Notes: generated from the sequence alone by a model not told the origin. A DNA stretch of 26,495 nucleotides from Chara braunii (GCA_003427395.1 BFEA01000015.1:5187934-5214428), one strand, 5' to 3'; numbered from the stretch's first letter, positions 18,573 to 26,495 are shown. Program-made: numbers and translations.

Positions 18573-18705
18573 CGGAATATGAGCGAGAGCGATAGACAGA
18601 AAACCAAATTGCAATATCACGCTGTAGCCCAGAAAGTCATGTACCAAGCAGGAGAGCACAATACACATACCAGCCAAAGAAGAGCAATACAATGAACTCA
18701 GATCA
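18573..18705 (-). repeat. Partial relic of a related LTR
   Basis: From GCACGGAATATGAGCGAGAG onward this matches the start (plus coordinates) of both LTRs: GAATATGAG(T/C)GAGA, AGACAGAAAACCA, AGTCATGTACC(A/C)AGCAG, AGCGATACAATGAAC-like text. It matches only the first ~130 bp, then becomes unrelated. It is more diverged than the two LTRs are from each other. It lies 236 bp outside the element and is a fragment of another copy. Confidence 0.75.
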
Positions 18706-18775
18706 TGTAGTATTTCACCACGCTGACACTTCTCGTTCCCACCAACCAGATGCCGGGAATATTTTGTATCCCTAC

Positions 18776-18909
18776 AGGCTCGACTCCTGTGAGAGCCGAC
18801 GAAGGCCTCTAGCAAGCCTCTAAAGGCTCGCTGAAGAGTTGGAGGCTCGACTCCTGTGAGAGCCGACGAAGGCCTCTAGCAAGCCTCTAAAGGCTCGCTG
18901 AAGAGTTGG
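18776..18909. repeat. Perfect 67-bp tandem duplication
   Basis: AGGCTCGACTCCTGTGAGAG through GAAGAGTTGG at 18776-18842 is repeated identically at 18843-18909. No difference is visible, so it is young compared with the surrounding decayed repeats. Inside each unit AGGCCTCTAGC and AAGCCTCTAAAGGCT form short internal repeats. Confidence 0.95.
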
Positions 18910-18959
18910 AAACAAATATAGGAAACACAGCATGGTATAGACAATTTAGAGTTAGGTTT

Positions 18960-19137
18960 GGGATCTCTGAATTCTCCTTGGTATGGTACCACCGTGGAGT
19001 TATTTCCCCAGTTCCCACGATCTCGAATTTAATTATTTAATTGAATTGTCTCCAAAAGGTTTAGGTCCTTGCGTGAGTACCTTCTCAGGCAATCGCGTGT
19101 CGCGTGGATTCTCAAGTCTTGGGCTCGCTATTGACAT
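18960..19137. repeat. Right copy of the ~170-bp dispersed direct repeat
   Basis: Same orientation as 8756-8925. It contains an extra ATTTAATT (AATTATTTAATT, about 19030-19041) relative to the left copy and a cluster of changes at 19090-19101. It ends at GCTCGCTATTGACAT, after which the copies diverge completely. It lies a short distance before the mitochondrial fragment. Confidence 0.92.
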
Positions 19138-19204
19138 CGAGCACGAATTCAGCCGTGGCTTACTGTCCACGTAAACGCCCGCCGCCTGCTTGTGTTATCC
19201 ACGG

Positions 19205-19342
19205 AGAAGTCTCCCCATAACCAAGTTACCATGGTGTCTCCTACAACAGGTATTGTACTAGCTAAACTTGTAATTACAGTAGCTCCCCAAAAACTCATTT
19301 GTCCCCATTGCAACACATACCCAATAAAAGCTGTTGAAATCG
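19205..19342 (-). pseudogene. cob: Mitochondrial cytochrome b fragment (NUMT)
   Basis: The reverse complement encodes [20 protein letters not shown], followed by [19 protein letters not shown]. This is the highly conserved cytochrome b segment around the Qo quinol-oxidation site. The usual Pro of VLPW is Gln here, and the usual second Gly of WLWGG is Asp. A TAA lies in frame a few codons upstream, where the family would continue. Only about 45 codons remain of roughly 390. Cytochrome b is mitochondrially encoded, so this is nuclear-integrated mitochondrial DNA, not a working gene. Confidence 0.88.
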
Positions 19343-19439
19343 TTACTCTAATGTGTGTTTACCTAAATGACGCTTTATATCTTCATTAACCACTTTCTCC
19401 ACGCTTGCACTAAAAAAGCAACGCCTAGTAAAAATGGTA

Positions 19440-19612
19440 TTATTATTCCAAGTATCTTGGCTAAAATGCCAATTGGGTGGATGCCTTGGCATTGAGAAAG
19501 AAAGGACGCAATGAAAGGCGAAATGCCATGGGGAGAAGCTCTCTTTGATCCATGGATTTCTTATCAGGAAACTGCAGCAATCTATTGCGTGCTTTATCAA
19601 CTTGCTCGATTG
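19440..19612 (+). pseudogene. 5' end of mitochondrial large-subunit rRNA (NUMT)
   Basis: GGTGGATGCCTTGGCATTGA at about 19476, then AAAGGACGCA, AAAGGCGAAATGCC, GGGGAG and TTTGATCCATGGATTTC. This follows the 5' domain of bacterial-type 23S rRNA in order (GGTGGATGCC.TGGCA, GATGAAGGACG, GCGATAAGC-like, GATTTCC). The CATTGAG and GCCATGGGGAG wording fits plant-type mitochondrial large rRNA. About 140-170 bp of the molecule is present and then it ends abruptly. It is the opposite orientation to the adjoining cob fragment. Confidence 0.78.
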
Positions 19613-19693
19613 ATCAAAACTTCTGTTTTTTTGGGTTGGTTTTGGATTTTTGTAAAGTTCTGCGGCCGTTGTGGGGGCTTGGGCTCAATCCCC

Positions 19694-20083
19694 ATTGGCC
19701 TAGCTCAGTTGGTAAGGCATGCAACTGGCATTCAGGAGGTCTTGGGCCCAATCCCCATTGGCCGCATGGACCTCCCTGGGCAAGCTTGGCACCCGCCACC
19801 TAGAGATAGGCTGTCGGTCCCCCCGAGCGGCATTGAGGAGAGACTGCTGGTTCGTAGGAGGGGACCAGAGGGGAAGCACAGCGACTGGCCCATCGAAGAA
19901 GCTCGGTCCTGATGCTACCAGCTGACCCCTGGCCGCCCACCTGCTGAAGCAGGTATCGCACCTGCTGGTGGGTGCAGCTCCCACATGTTCCCAAAAGGCC
20001 GTCCTGCCCAGATTTCACAGGTAATTTCCCAGAAGGCCGTCCTGCCCAGATTTCACAGCCTTTTACAACAAAAAAAAAAGAAG
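19694..20083 (+). mobile_element. tRNA-derived SINE-like unit with A-rich tail
   Basis: A tRNA-like head begins at 19694: ATTGGCC, then A box TAGCTCAGTTGGTAAGGC (19701 on), an anticodon-arm-like TGGCATTCAGGAGGTC, and a weak B-box region CTTGGGCCCAATCCCC. The stems are incomplete, so it is not a functional tRNA. About 300 bp of non-coding body follows, ending in an A-rich stretch (ACAAAAAAAAAAG, about 20067-20080). Head plus body plus A tail is the SINE layout. GGGC(T/C)CAATCCCCATTGGCC occurs both just before (19681) and at the end (19748) of the head, so the head is partly duplicated. No target duplication was found. Confidence 0.5.
19995..20058. repeat. 26-bp direct repeat, 38 bp apart
   Basis: AAGGCCGTCCTGCCCAGATT followed by TCACAG occurs at 19995-20020 and again, unchanged, at 20033-20058, inside the body of the SINE-like unit. 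Confidence 0.9.
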
Positions 20084-20925
20084 TTTCACTCAGCCTACTG
20101 TCAGTTTGGAGGGCCCCTCAGTGACCCACGACTTCATGTTCGAGGAGGCACATCAACCAAATGGCTCTACTGTTGATTAATCATTTCAAACGCTAATCCT
20201 TCACCTATTGCATCATTTCCCCCCAACCAAAGTGAACAAAACCCTACTCAGCTGCTTCCAGTAAGAGACACTTGACCCGCCCGCAGGGAGGTAAACCATG
20301 AACAGACCCTGTTCCTGCATCCTCTACAACTGCTGCTAGTTGACCTATACCAGCTTCGCCCTCAAGGAATCGGAAAAAACAAAAAGAAAAGAATCAACGT
20401 TCTTAAAAAAGATGCGGACAGAATAAATGGTAAGAGAGGGCCTCTCTCTCTCTCTCTCTGTGTGTGTTTGTGTGTGTGTCCGTCTTTCTCGTGCGAATTA
20501 ACAAAAAAAAAAAACAGGCGGCCTTTTTAACCAAAAATTGCATCACTCCATCGAGTGCACACCATATTAACAAACCCCCCCCCGCCCCAAAAGAAAACAG
20601 ACTGAAACGACGAGGCAAAAGTGCACTTAAACCTCCACTACCTTTCCAAGCTGTAGCCTCATTCGGGAAAATGACCTCAACCGCAAAGTTCAGGGGTCCG
20701 GGCGAGGGTTGGCAAAAACACAGCATTTGGGCCTTGTGGGCCCGATCGGAGAAAAAAAAAGAAAAGAAAAAAAAAAAAGAAACTGCAGAGTTGAAAGGAA
20801 GGACGTCAGGGAAAGCCAAGAAAGAAGTGTGCTCACAGCAGTGCCTCCAGGAATGCATCTGCCCAGAACCATAGATAGTTTCATTTTTTGTCTTTTGTGT
20901 TTTTTATCTTTTCTTCCAAGTTAGT
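20084..20925. other. Unassigned flank left of the LINE
   Basis: Low-coding sequence with a (CT)n-(TG)n tract at about 20441-20480 and several A-runs (20503, 20752-20780). A segment near 20684-20725 (AAAGTTCAGGG...GGCAAAAACACAGCA) resembles 26034-26060 (GAAGTTCAGGGTCAGCAAAAACACGGCA). Similar repeat DNA therefore lies on both sides of the LINE. Confidence 0.4.
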
Positions 20926-20937
20926 TAGTGCCCTGCC
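20926..20937. repeat. Target site duplication, left copy
   Basis: TAGTGCCCTGCC, identical to 25623-25634 right after the poly(A) tail. It marks the 5' boundary of the LINE insertion. Confidence 0.9.
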
Positions 20938-20941
20938 TATC

Positions 20942-21853
20942 ATGACAGACTGGCAAGCCAAGGGAATCAAAATCATCAGTTGGAACGTCAATGGGTTGGG
21001 CAACGTACTGACTGAGGAAGATAAAGCAAGGGACATCCGGCTAGGTCTTTACGACGGGAACAGACCCAGACCAGACGTGGTTCTGCTTCAAGAAACGCAC
21101 CTTTCTAATGTCCCAAACCACGGAAACATAAAAAGGGCAATAGAAAAAAGCCCGGGGGGTTGTGCTTTCGCACTATGGTCCAACCCAGGAGGGCTCAGCA
21201 AACGGGGGACAGCCATACTCGTACCTAATGCTTCCAAACTATGGTCAGAAGGTCAGATCCTCAGCAATGCGGGAGACGACGCAAAAGGAAGATGGTCATG
21301 GCTAGACGTCAGATGGCAAGACGAGGAACTGAGAATTCTTAACATCCACGCCCCCAACGCAGAAAACGAACGCCTACCCTTCTTCAGCAGCGTCCAGTCC
21401 CTCATCCCAAATCCTCAACCGGTGATCATCGCAGGAGACTGGAACACGACCTTGGATCCAAACTTGGACCTCATCTCTCGCTCTCTACTTATAGGCCCAA
21501 CAAGAGTAGGAACGCACATAAGAAACATCATGACAGAATTTGACCTCATCGACCCCTTCAGAACGCTGCACCCAGAGAAAAAGGCTTTCTCACTGGTAAA
21601 AAGGAACCAGGCCAACCAGACGTCGCTGTCCCAGATCGACTTCTTCTTAATCTCCAAGCACCTCCAAGGAACAATCAAACAGGCTGAGATCCGCCCACCA
21701 GCGGCCTTCCGGGGTCTTGACCACAAGCCGGTAGAGCTGCTCCTGAACTTTGACTCTCCCACGGAAAAAGGTCGGGGCTTCTACAAAATTAACAACTCCC
21801 TATTGGCCACCGAAAGACTAACAGAGGCAGTCAGATCAACTGGTTCTTCTTGA
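20942..21853 (+). pseudogene. LINE ORF2, endonuclease domain
   Basis: ATG at 20942 is the natural start, 16 bases after the start of the target duplication; upstream codons in the frame belong to flanking DNA. The exonuclease-endonuclease-phosphatase fold is complete: ISWNVNG (Asn15), LLQETH (Glu51), IAGDWN (Asp166, Asn168), SQIDFF (Asp233) and GLDHKPV (Asp260, His261), in family order and spacing. This enzyme nicks target DNA to prime reverse transcription. The frame leaves the true reading at about 21828-21835 and stops at TGA 21851-21853. The domain itself could still be open, making it the best-preserved part of the window. Confidence 0.93.
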
Positions 21854-22665
21854 GACAGAACAGTGCCAGACTGGACAATAGACATCAATGATTCACTGAC
21901 AGTTACACAGACATAACCCAAACAGTCTCAGCGGAATGCAGAAGCATTGCAGGCGAGCGGAAAATCAGAAAAGAAGAACTCCAACTCGCCATATCTCTCG
22001 CGGAGGACAACCTTGTCGCAGATCCCTCAAACACTTTTTACAGCCAACTACTCGATTCAGCAAGAGAAGAACTCGACGATTGGAGGAGGTGGGAACTGAG
22101 GGGCCTGCAGATTTGAGCCAGGATGACCGACCGCACCCTTGACGAATCCATGACAAAACACTTCTTCGCAAAAATTAAAGCTAACGCCAGAAATAACAAC
22201 ATCGAAGGGTTGAAGGACACAGACAATCAGAACAGGGTCGACCAATCAGGTTTGGGAATGGTGAAAATAGCCAGATCGTTCTACGCACAGCTCTACGAAT
22301 CCAAAACACCTTCCCCCCTCCCCTCAGCCCACTCGACACCACGACAGCGAATGATGGCCTACCTAGAGAAGACAATCACACCGGGACAAACCGAGGGGCT
22401 GGACAAACCACTCTCATTGGGGGAACTTTACATGGCCCCGACTCAGATGGGTAACCATAAAGCCCCGAACATTGATAGACTACCGAAAGACTTCTGGGTC
22501 CACTTCTGGCCCACGCTAGGAGAGGACCTTCTCAATTTTTTCAATGACAGCAAAGACCGAGGAGGACTAGGCCAATATCCAAGTACAAGTGTAGTATCGT
22601 TACTCCACAAAAAAGGCGAGAAAGAGGACCCATCTCGCTACTCACAACCCCCTACAAAATCCTAG
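21834..22665 (+). pseudogene. LINE ORF2, linker between endonuclease and RT
   Basis: After the frameshift the sequence continues in another frame: QINWFFLRQNSARLDNRHQ, TGA at 21889-21891, FTDSYTDITQTVSAECRSIA, an acidic/basic helical linker, TGA at 22114-22116, then KHFFAKIKANARNN to the RT N-terminal region (VVSLLHKKGEKEDPSRY). Such stretches (HFF.K.K, L.KKG..D...YRP) are standard before the fingers of L1-type RT. The frame is lost again near 22640 at SRY. Confidence 0.82.
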
Positions 22666-23530
22666 CGAAAGCACTGGCCAACAGGATCATAAATCTGATA
22701 GACAAATGCTTCCACATTGACCAAGCGGGCTTCCCAGACAGGTACATACTCGACAATGTGATGAAAACAGTGATCCTGTTTTTCGGCTTCGAAAAGGCCT
22801 ACGACCAAGTCAACTGGAACTTCCTTCATGCTTGCATGGAAAAAATGGGGGTTGGCCCAAACGTCAAGGATTGGGTCAAAGTGTTGTACGCTGACGCAAC
22901 CGACAGAGTGCAGATTAATAGGATCCTATCGGATACATACCCCATCTCCAAATCCGTACGACAAGGCGACCCCCTAGCTCCACCCATTTTCCTCTTCATT
23001 ATGGAAGCCATAGCATCCCTCCTCCGCAAAGATCCGTCCATAGACCCACTCACCGAACGGAACTTCAACCCACTCCACAACTTCGCCCTACCCACCACTC
23101 TGATGTTCGCAGACGATCTCACAGTTATTGTCTGTGCTAACAGCAGTTCCTTCCAAGCTCTCGCGTGGGCTATCGAGGCTTTCCATCTCGCATCTGAAAT
23201 GAAGGTCAACTGGAGCAAGACCGAAGAATGGTGGCTAGCAGACGAGACCCCCCCCCAACCTGAGGGCACAACCACACTTATGTTGTGGTCCACGAGCGAA
23301 CAGGCACTCAGATACCTAGGTACCATGGTCAACAAGGATGGTGTGTGGCCAGGTATGGGCCACAGCTTACTTGCGAAAACAATAACCCGATTGGCCCCAT
23401 GCATGAACGCATAGGCATCGCTGATCGGGAGGGCACTAATTATAAACACAACCATCTTCTCCACACTATGGTACATCGCATCCATCTGGTCTCCTCCGGA
23501 CGCCGACTTCCTAATCATAAAGGCTATATA
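22640..23530 (+). pseudogene. LINE ORF2, reverse transcriptase core
   Basis: Frame starting LTTPYKILAKALANRI and DQAGFPDRYILDNVMKTV. Motif A reads FFGFEKAYDQVNW: the catalytic Asp before FEKAYD is Gly (GGC at 22785-22787). Motif B is SVRQGDPLAPPIFLFIMEAI. Motif C is MFADDLTVI with both Asp codons at 23112-23117. The thumb region has VNWSKTEEWW and RYLGTMVNKDG. A TAG at 23412-23414 interrupts CMNA, and the reading continues with ASLIGRALIINTTIFSTLWY and SIWSPP to about 23530. RT copies the LINE RNA at the nicked target. Confidence 0.93.
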
Positions 23531-24208
23531 TGGACAGGGGACCCCAACCGAACCTCATGCATCAACAAGGTAGCATGGAGCCACATCATTAAGAAACCGC
23601 AGGAGGGAAGTTTAGGGCTAATCGACCCCAAGCAAGAATCAACAGCACTACAGATGAAATGGATCATCGAGATCCTGTCCAGACAATACCTACCATGGAC
23701 CAAGATGGCTCTAGACAGCATAAGAAACCTAGCACCGATAAGCTCCCCACCGAACATGAGCGGCTACTTTTGGATTATGGCAAAGGAGTGGACGACAAGA
23801 TCAAGGAGACCCCGCAGAAACACCACACGTAACTCAGTCAACCAGGCAGCCCCAATGGACGTCGACTCTGAAAGCCTGGCAACGTATGATGCCAAGCAAA
23901 CGTGGCACGGCGGAGAAAAAGAAGAGGCCCTGAGACAACCGTTGTTTTGCAACGAGTGGATCAAGGACCCAGAGGGTAGTCCCTGGTCACTAAGAGCAAA
24001 CGACCGAAGATGATTGTCGTGGGTTGAAAAAGGCGCGTGGCAGGTAAAACACCTGTGGGCAGAAGAACGGGGGGAATGGTGAAAGGAACAAGAACTCTGG
24101 AACACCCTAAAAGGCTGTCACGCTCTCGCAGACAACCTCACGATCTCGCAGACAACCTCACGATCTCGCAGACAACCTAAGTTCAATCCAGACGAGCATC
24201 CCACCCCC
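23531..24208 (+). pseudogene. LINE ORF2, post-RT segment
   Basis: After a frame change near 23535-23565 the frame reads INKVAWSHIIKKPQEGSLGL and IDPKQESTALQMKWI, the conserved segment that follows the L1 RT thumb (KVAW...P...GGLG). It continues to TGA at 24011-24013, then a further TGA near 24079. A 20-bp unit is repeated three times at 24121-24180. Two extra copies add 40 bases, which is not a multiple of three, so the expansion itself shifts the frame. Confidence 0.8.
24121..24180. repeat. 20-bp unit repeated three times
   Basis: CG(C/A)TCTCGCAGACAACCTCA occurs three times in a row with a period of exactly 20 bp. The first unit has C for A at position 3 and the last ends TAA instead of TCA. 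It lies inside the LINE coding region. Confidence 0.95.
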
Positions 24209-25313
24209 TTGGCTCCACCTCTTGAAAGGAGACTTCTCCTGGAAACCAGGGGACTGGGGTATACTCGTATACCAAACTTCACCGAACAGAGCATACAGGT
24301 TCGCATCCGCACCTCAGCCACCGGCTACCTTTCCAAATTCTACTCCTATCCCATCGCCAATCACAACCTCCAAGAACTAACCTTTCTCAACAAAGAACCT
24401 TTGCTTGAGACGATAGAGTCCTTCCTTCTTCGAAAAGTGAGGGTAACAAAAACCAAACCATGGATAATCTTCCAGCCTGGCCCCAACATAACGGAGCTGG
24501 ATATGGAAACAACGCAAAACTGGAAAAACCAGAACGATAATGGACTACAACGTCAAATTCGCGTACAACCTAGGCCTACTAACCACGGATCCCAACCCCA
24601 AACTTGAAGACAGATGGAGAGAGACACTGCGCCTAGAGCCTACAGCCTCAATATCCATCCCCTGGACAAAATACCTCCCCATCAGACCAGCTAGAATCTG
24701 TAGCTTACAGTGCCTCCTAGCCCATGCAGCACTCCCTGTCTACCAGGGGCTCCACAAAAGAAGAAAACACTCGGATCCCGACAGCTCTGAACTATGCGTA
24801 ATGTGCGATGACAACGTCCCTGAAGACATCCCCCACTGCCTCCTCTAACGCAGCCAGGCCGCCTGGATATGGAACAAAGTCCGAAACCTGTGGTCCCACC
24901 TCTTCTCATCCCCTCCCCCCAACCTCACCCCTCTGAACATCCTACTTCTATCTAACATCCCCGACAGCCTCAGGAGTGGAAAAGCGATCTGGTTCCACAT
25001 CATCAGGAAAATAGCCATGTGGGTCATATGGAAAAGGAGATGCACCAGGACAATCGAGGGTTCAGAAGTGGCAAAGGAGGAAATGTGGAACCTGCTGCTG
25101 AAGATGGTGGAAACAGAGATCCGAGGCAAATTGAGGAATATGTCGACAGCAATAAGAGGCAAATCTGAAAGACTCGCACTCAGTAGACGAATCTTCATGA
25201 GAGACTGGTTGCTACAGGGGAAGATCGCGACAGTCTCAGACAACAAGTTACACTGTAAGAAATGGGCCACTACAACAACGACAAGGATTGTAGCCCCGAG
25301 AGGGACAAATTGA
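24209..25313 (+). pseudogene. LINE ORF2, C-terminal region with cysteine motif
   Basis: A first frame (24209 to about 24535) is basic and without a clear motif. The frame then changes, and 24540-25313 reads IPWTKYLPIRPARICSLQCL, LPVYQGLHKRR, CVMCDDNVPEDIPHCLL, a TAA at 24846-24848, then RSQAAWIWNKVRNLW. C-x2-C followed by H matches the zf-RVT-like knuckle at the end of plant L1 ORF2. The position where the last Cys is expected reads Arg, next to the stop, so the metal site looks broken. The frame ends at TGA 25311-25313. Confidence 0.75.
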
Positions 25314-25597
25314 GGTTCAAGCCTCAGACGGATAGACACCTCTCCCGGTTTTCTAGTGCTTCAATACCTATTCGACAGAACCAACCGGGTATCTGAGAGG
25401 AAAGCTAGGGTGGGGCAAGCTGACAGTCAATCCTCCCATACAGGAGTAATCAATGGTGGTCAGGGTTCCTTCGGCCAGACGGAAGGAAGTGTGGGTGTGT
25501 ACTATGTTGTATTCAATCTTGACTTGCGGGGGAATAGGAACCGGACTGACGCTCCCCAGAATGGACACGGAGCCAGGGCCATAAGGACCTGTTTATT
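25314..25597 (+). other. LINE 3' untranslated region
   Basis: Non-coding sequence between the last ORF2 stop and the poly(A). Contains TTCCTTCGGCCAGACGGAAGGAA, a foldback (TTCCTTC...GAAGGAA) at about 25466-25488, which could be a structured 3' end. Ends TGTTTATT before the A run. Confidence 0.7.
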
Positions 25598-25622
25598 AAA
25601 AAAAAAAAAAAAAAAAAAAAAA
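25598..25622 (+). repeat. LINE poly(A) tail
   Basis: 25 consecutive A residues, directly followed by the right target duplication. Confidence 0.97.
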
Positions 25623-25634
25623 TAGTGCCCTGCC
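25623..25634. repeat. Target site duplication, right copy
   Basis: TAGTGCCCTGCC, identical to 20926-20937. It also forms the left arm of the hairpin at 25627-25647. Confidence 0.9.
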
Positions 25635-25647
25635 GACGAGGCAGGGC
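25627..25647. repeat. Perfect 8-bp stem-loop at the LINE insertion site
   Basis: GCCCTGCC (25627-25634) pairs exactly with GGCAGGGC (25640-25647) around GACGA. The left arm lies inside the target duplication, so the hairpin existed before the LINE inserted and the insertion happened at its base. Confidence 0.85.
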
Positions 25648-25679
25648 TCTTTCCACGGACAACTGACAGTTGCAACCAA

Positions 25680-25945
25680 CGGGGCGCTCTCGCATGTACT
25701 CAAGATTCTGTATCCAGCTGCTTGCTGTTTTTTCTTTTTTTTTCGGCCGCCCGTTGGGACGGCATATTCTCACCTGTGCGGCTGTGCCCAATGTTCTGTA
25801 TCCAGCTGCTTTCACGTCCGAAGAGTTGCCTTTTTTCCTTCTTTCCCCCCCCCCTATTGCCGTGTTTTGCTGAGGGCAGTAACGCCCTTTGGCAGACTCT
25901 CACGTGTACCCAACGTTCTGTATATGTCTTTGCTAGTCTCCTTTT
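25680..25945. repeat. Three degenerate copies of a TTCTGTAT-containing unit
   Basis: TTCTGTATCCAGCTGCTT at 25706 and 25794, and TTCTGTATATGTCTTTGCT at 25916. Each is preceded by a CTC(G/A)C(A/C)TGT...CAA(G/T)-like lead. Spacing is 88 and 122 bp. T-rich spacers separate them. Confidence 0.65.
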
Positions 25946-26126
25946 CTTCGTTTTTTTTTTCCTTTTTTCCACGACGGGTACCAGAAAAAAGAATACAATG
26001 GGACACAGGCTCGGCAAAACTCGGTGCGCAGTGAAGTTCAGGGTCAGCAAAAACACGGCAGTAGTGGTGGTTTAATGAAAATTTGCATTCAGTGAATTTT
26101 CAGAATTTTCAGCGTTTTTTGGAAAT

Positions 26127-26179
26127 GGTCGCCACATACAATTCCAATGTACAATAACGGTCACCAGACACAATTCCAA
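26127..26179. repeat. 21-bp imperfect direct repeat
   Basis: GGTCGCCACATACAATTCCA at 26127 and GGTCACCAGACACAATTCCA at 26159, 32 bp apart. The surrounding sequence is AT-rich and non-coding. Confidence 0.75.
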
Positions 26180-26406
26180 CAAAAACGTGAAAATTTGGCC
26201 AAAAAGACCTGATTTCAGCAATGAAAACAGTTTACCCCGTAAACCACTGGTGCTAGATACCCTTCCCCCACCCCACACCCCTACCACTGCAACTCATGGA
26301 GATCCCCACCGTCTTTGCCCCTCCCACACACCGTCCGTAACACTATCTTCAACACACACTTTCCTCTCTCTCTCTCTACCCTCCCCTTCCCACACCACAA
26401 CTCCCC

Positions 26407-26409
<3 letters not shown>

Positions 26410-26495
<86 letters not shown>
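26410..26495. repeat. (CT)n microsatellite at the right edge
   Basis: An uninterrupted CT run to the last base, preceded by C/T-rich sequence from about 26240. It is the reverse complement of the run at the left edge. Confidence 0.98.

Larger units (their letters stand above)
20938..25622 (+). mobile_element. L1-type LINE (endonuclease-RT ORF2), degenerate
   Basis: A 4.7-kb non-LTR retrotransposon on the plus strand: apurinic-type endonuclease, RT with L1-like motifs, C-terminal cysteine motif, 3' UTR and a 25-base poly(A), between perfect 12-bp target duplications. The element starts 4 bases before an ATG that opens the endonuclease domain, with no ORF1. Either the copy is 5'-truncated at that point or the family lacks ORF1. 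Multiple stops and frameshifts, plus a changed RT catalytic residue, show it is inactive. Target-primed reverse transcription explains the poly(A) and duplications. Confidence 0.95.

Noticed and set aside
18252-18815. 187-codon minus-strand frame
   Set aside because: It crosses the LTR boundary, the flank, the LTR relic and the start of the 67-bp duplication, so it is a chance frame over unrelated pieces.
19694-19767. Functional tRNA gene
   Set aside because: The A box is good, but acceptor, anticodon and T stems do not pair properly and the B box is degenerate; a SINE head fits better.
22826-23518. 230-codon minus-strand frame opposite the LINE RT
   Set aside because: It is the antisense shadow of the RT core, whose plus-strand motifs are unmistakable.

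Overview
This window is eukaryotic, repeat-rich nuclear DNA with no intact host gene that I can recognise. Every convincing protein-coding signal belongs to a decayed retrotransposon or to a mitochondrial DNA fragment. A plant or green-alga nuclear genome is suggested by a chromodomain-bearing Ty3/gypsy element whose primer site matches initiator Met-tRNA, by a plant-type L1 LINE, and by a nuclear piece of mitochondrial DNA carrying cob and a bacterial-like large rRNA. The Gag and LINE wording reminds me of charophyte (Chara-like) elements, but that is an unverified impression.

Layout: (1) Positions 1-6750 are mainly simple-sequence and low-complexity DNA: long (AG)n, (CA)n, (GT)n, (CT)n and compound (CG)n-(CA)n-(GA)n tracts, a minisatellite whose units each carry an AG tract, a polypyrimidine block of over 400 bp, several local duplications and short perfect palindromes. 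(2) Positions 6750-9740 hold tandem duplications (55, 58, 172 and 178 bp) and a cluster of a ~20-bp motif present in both orientations, forming foldbacks. (3) Positions 9742-18341 are one LTR retrotransposon on the minus strand. It has a 4-bp target duplication CAGA, two diverged LTRs, a primer-binding site, a polypurine tract, and a broken gag-PR-RT-RNase H-IN-chromodomain reading frame. (4) Positions 18342-20870 hold a third, partial LTR relic, a perfect 67-bp duplication, a direct repeat also found left of the LTR element, a nuclear mitochondrial fragment (cob in reverse, then the 5' end of large-subunit rRNA), and a tRNA-derived SINE-like unit. (5) Positions 20926-25634 are an L1-type LINE on the plus strand, beginning at the endonuclease ORF, ending in poly(A), and bounded by a perfect 12-bp target duplication. 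(6) Positions 25635-26495 are AT/T-rich flank and a terminal (CT)n.

Both retrotransposons are dead. The LTR element has lost catalytic residues in protease, RT and integrase and carries many stops. The LINE has several frameshifts and stops and a changed catalytic Asp in RT motif A. The parts do not work together as a pathway; the window is a record of nested insertions, duplications and microsatellite growth. I did not find a convincing new biological system. The most informative items are the precisely bounded insertions, the rearranged mitochondrial fragment, the two-orientation motif cluster, and the direct repeats lying outside the LTR element.
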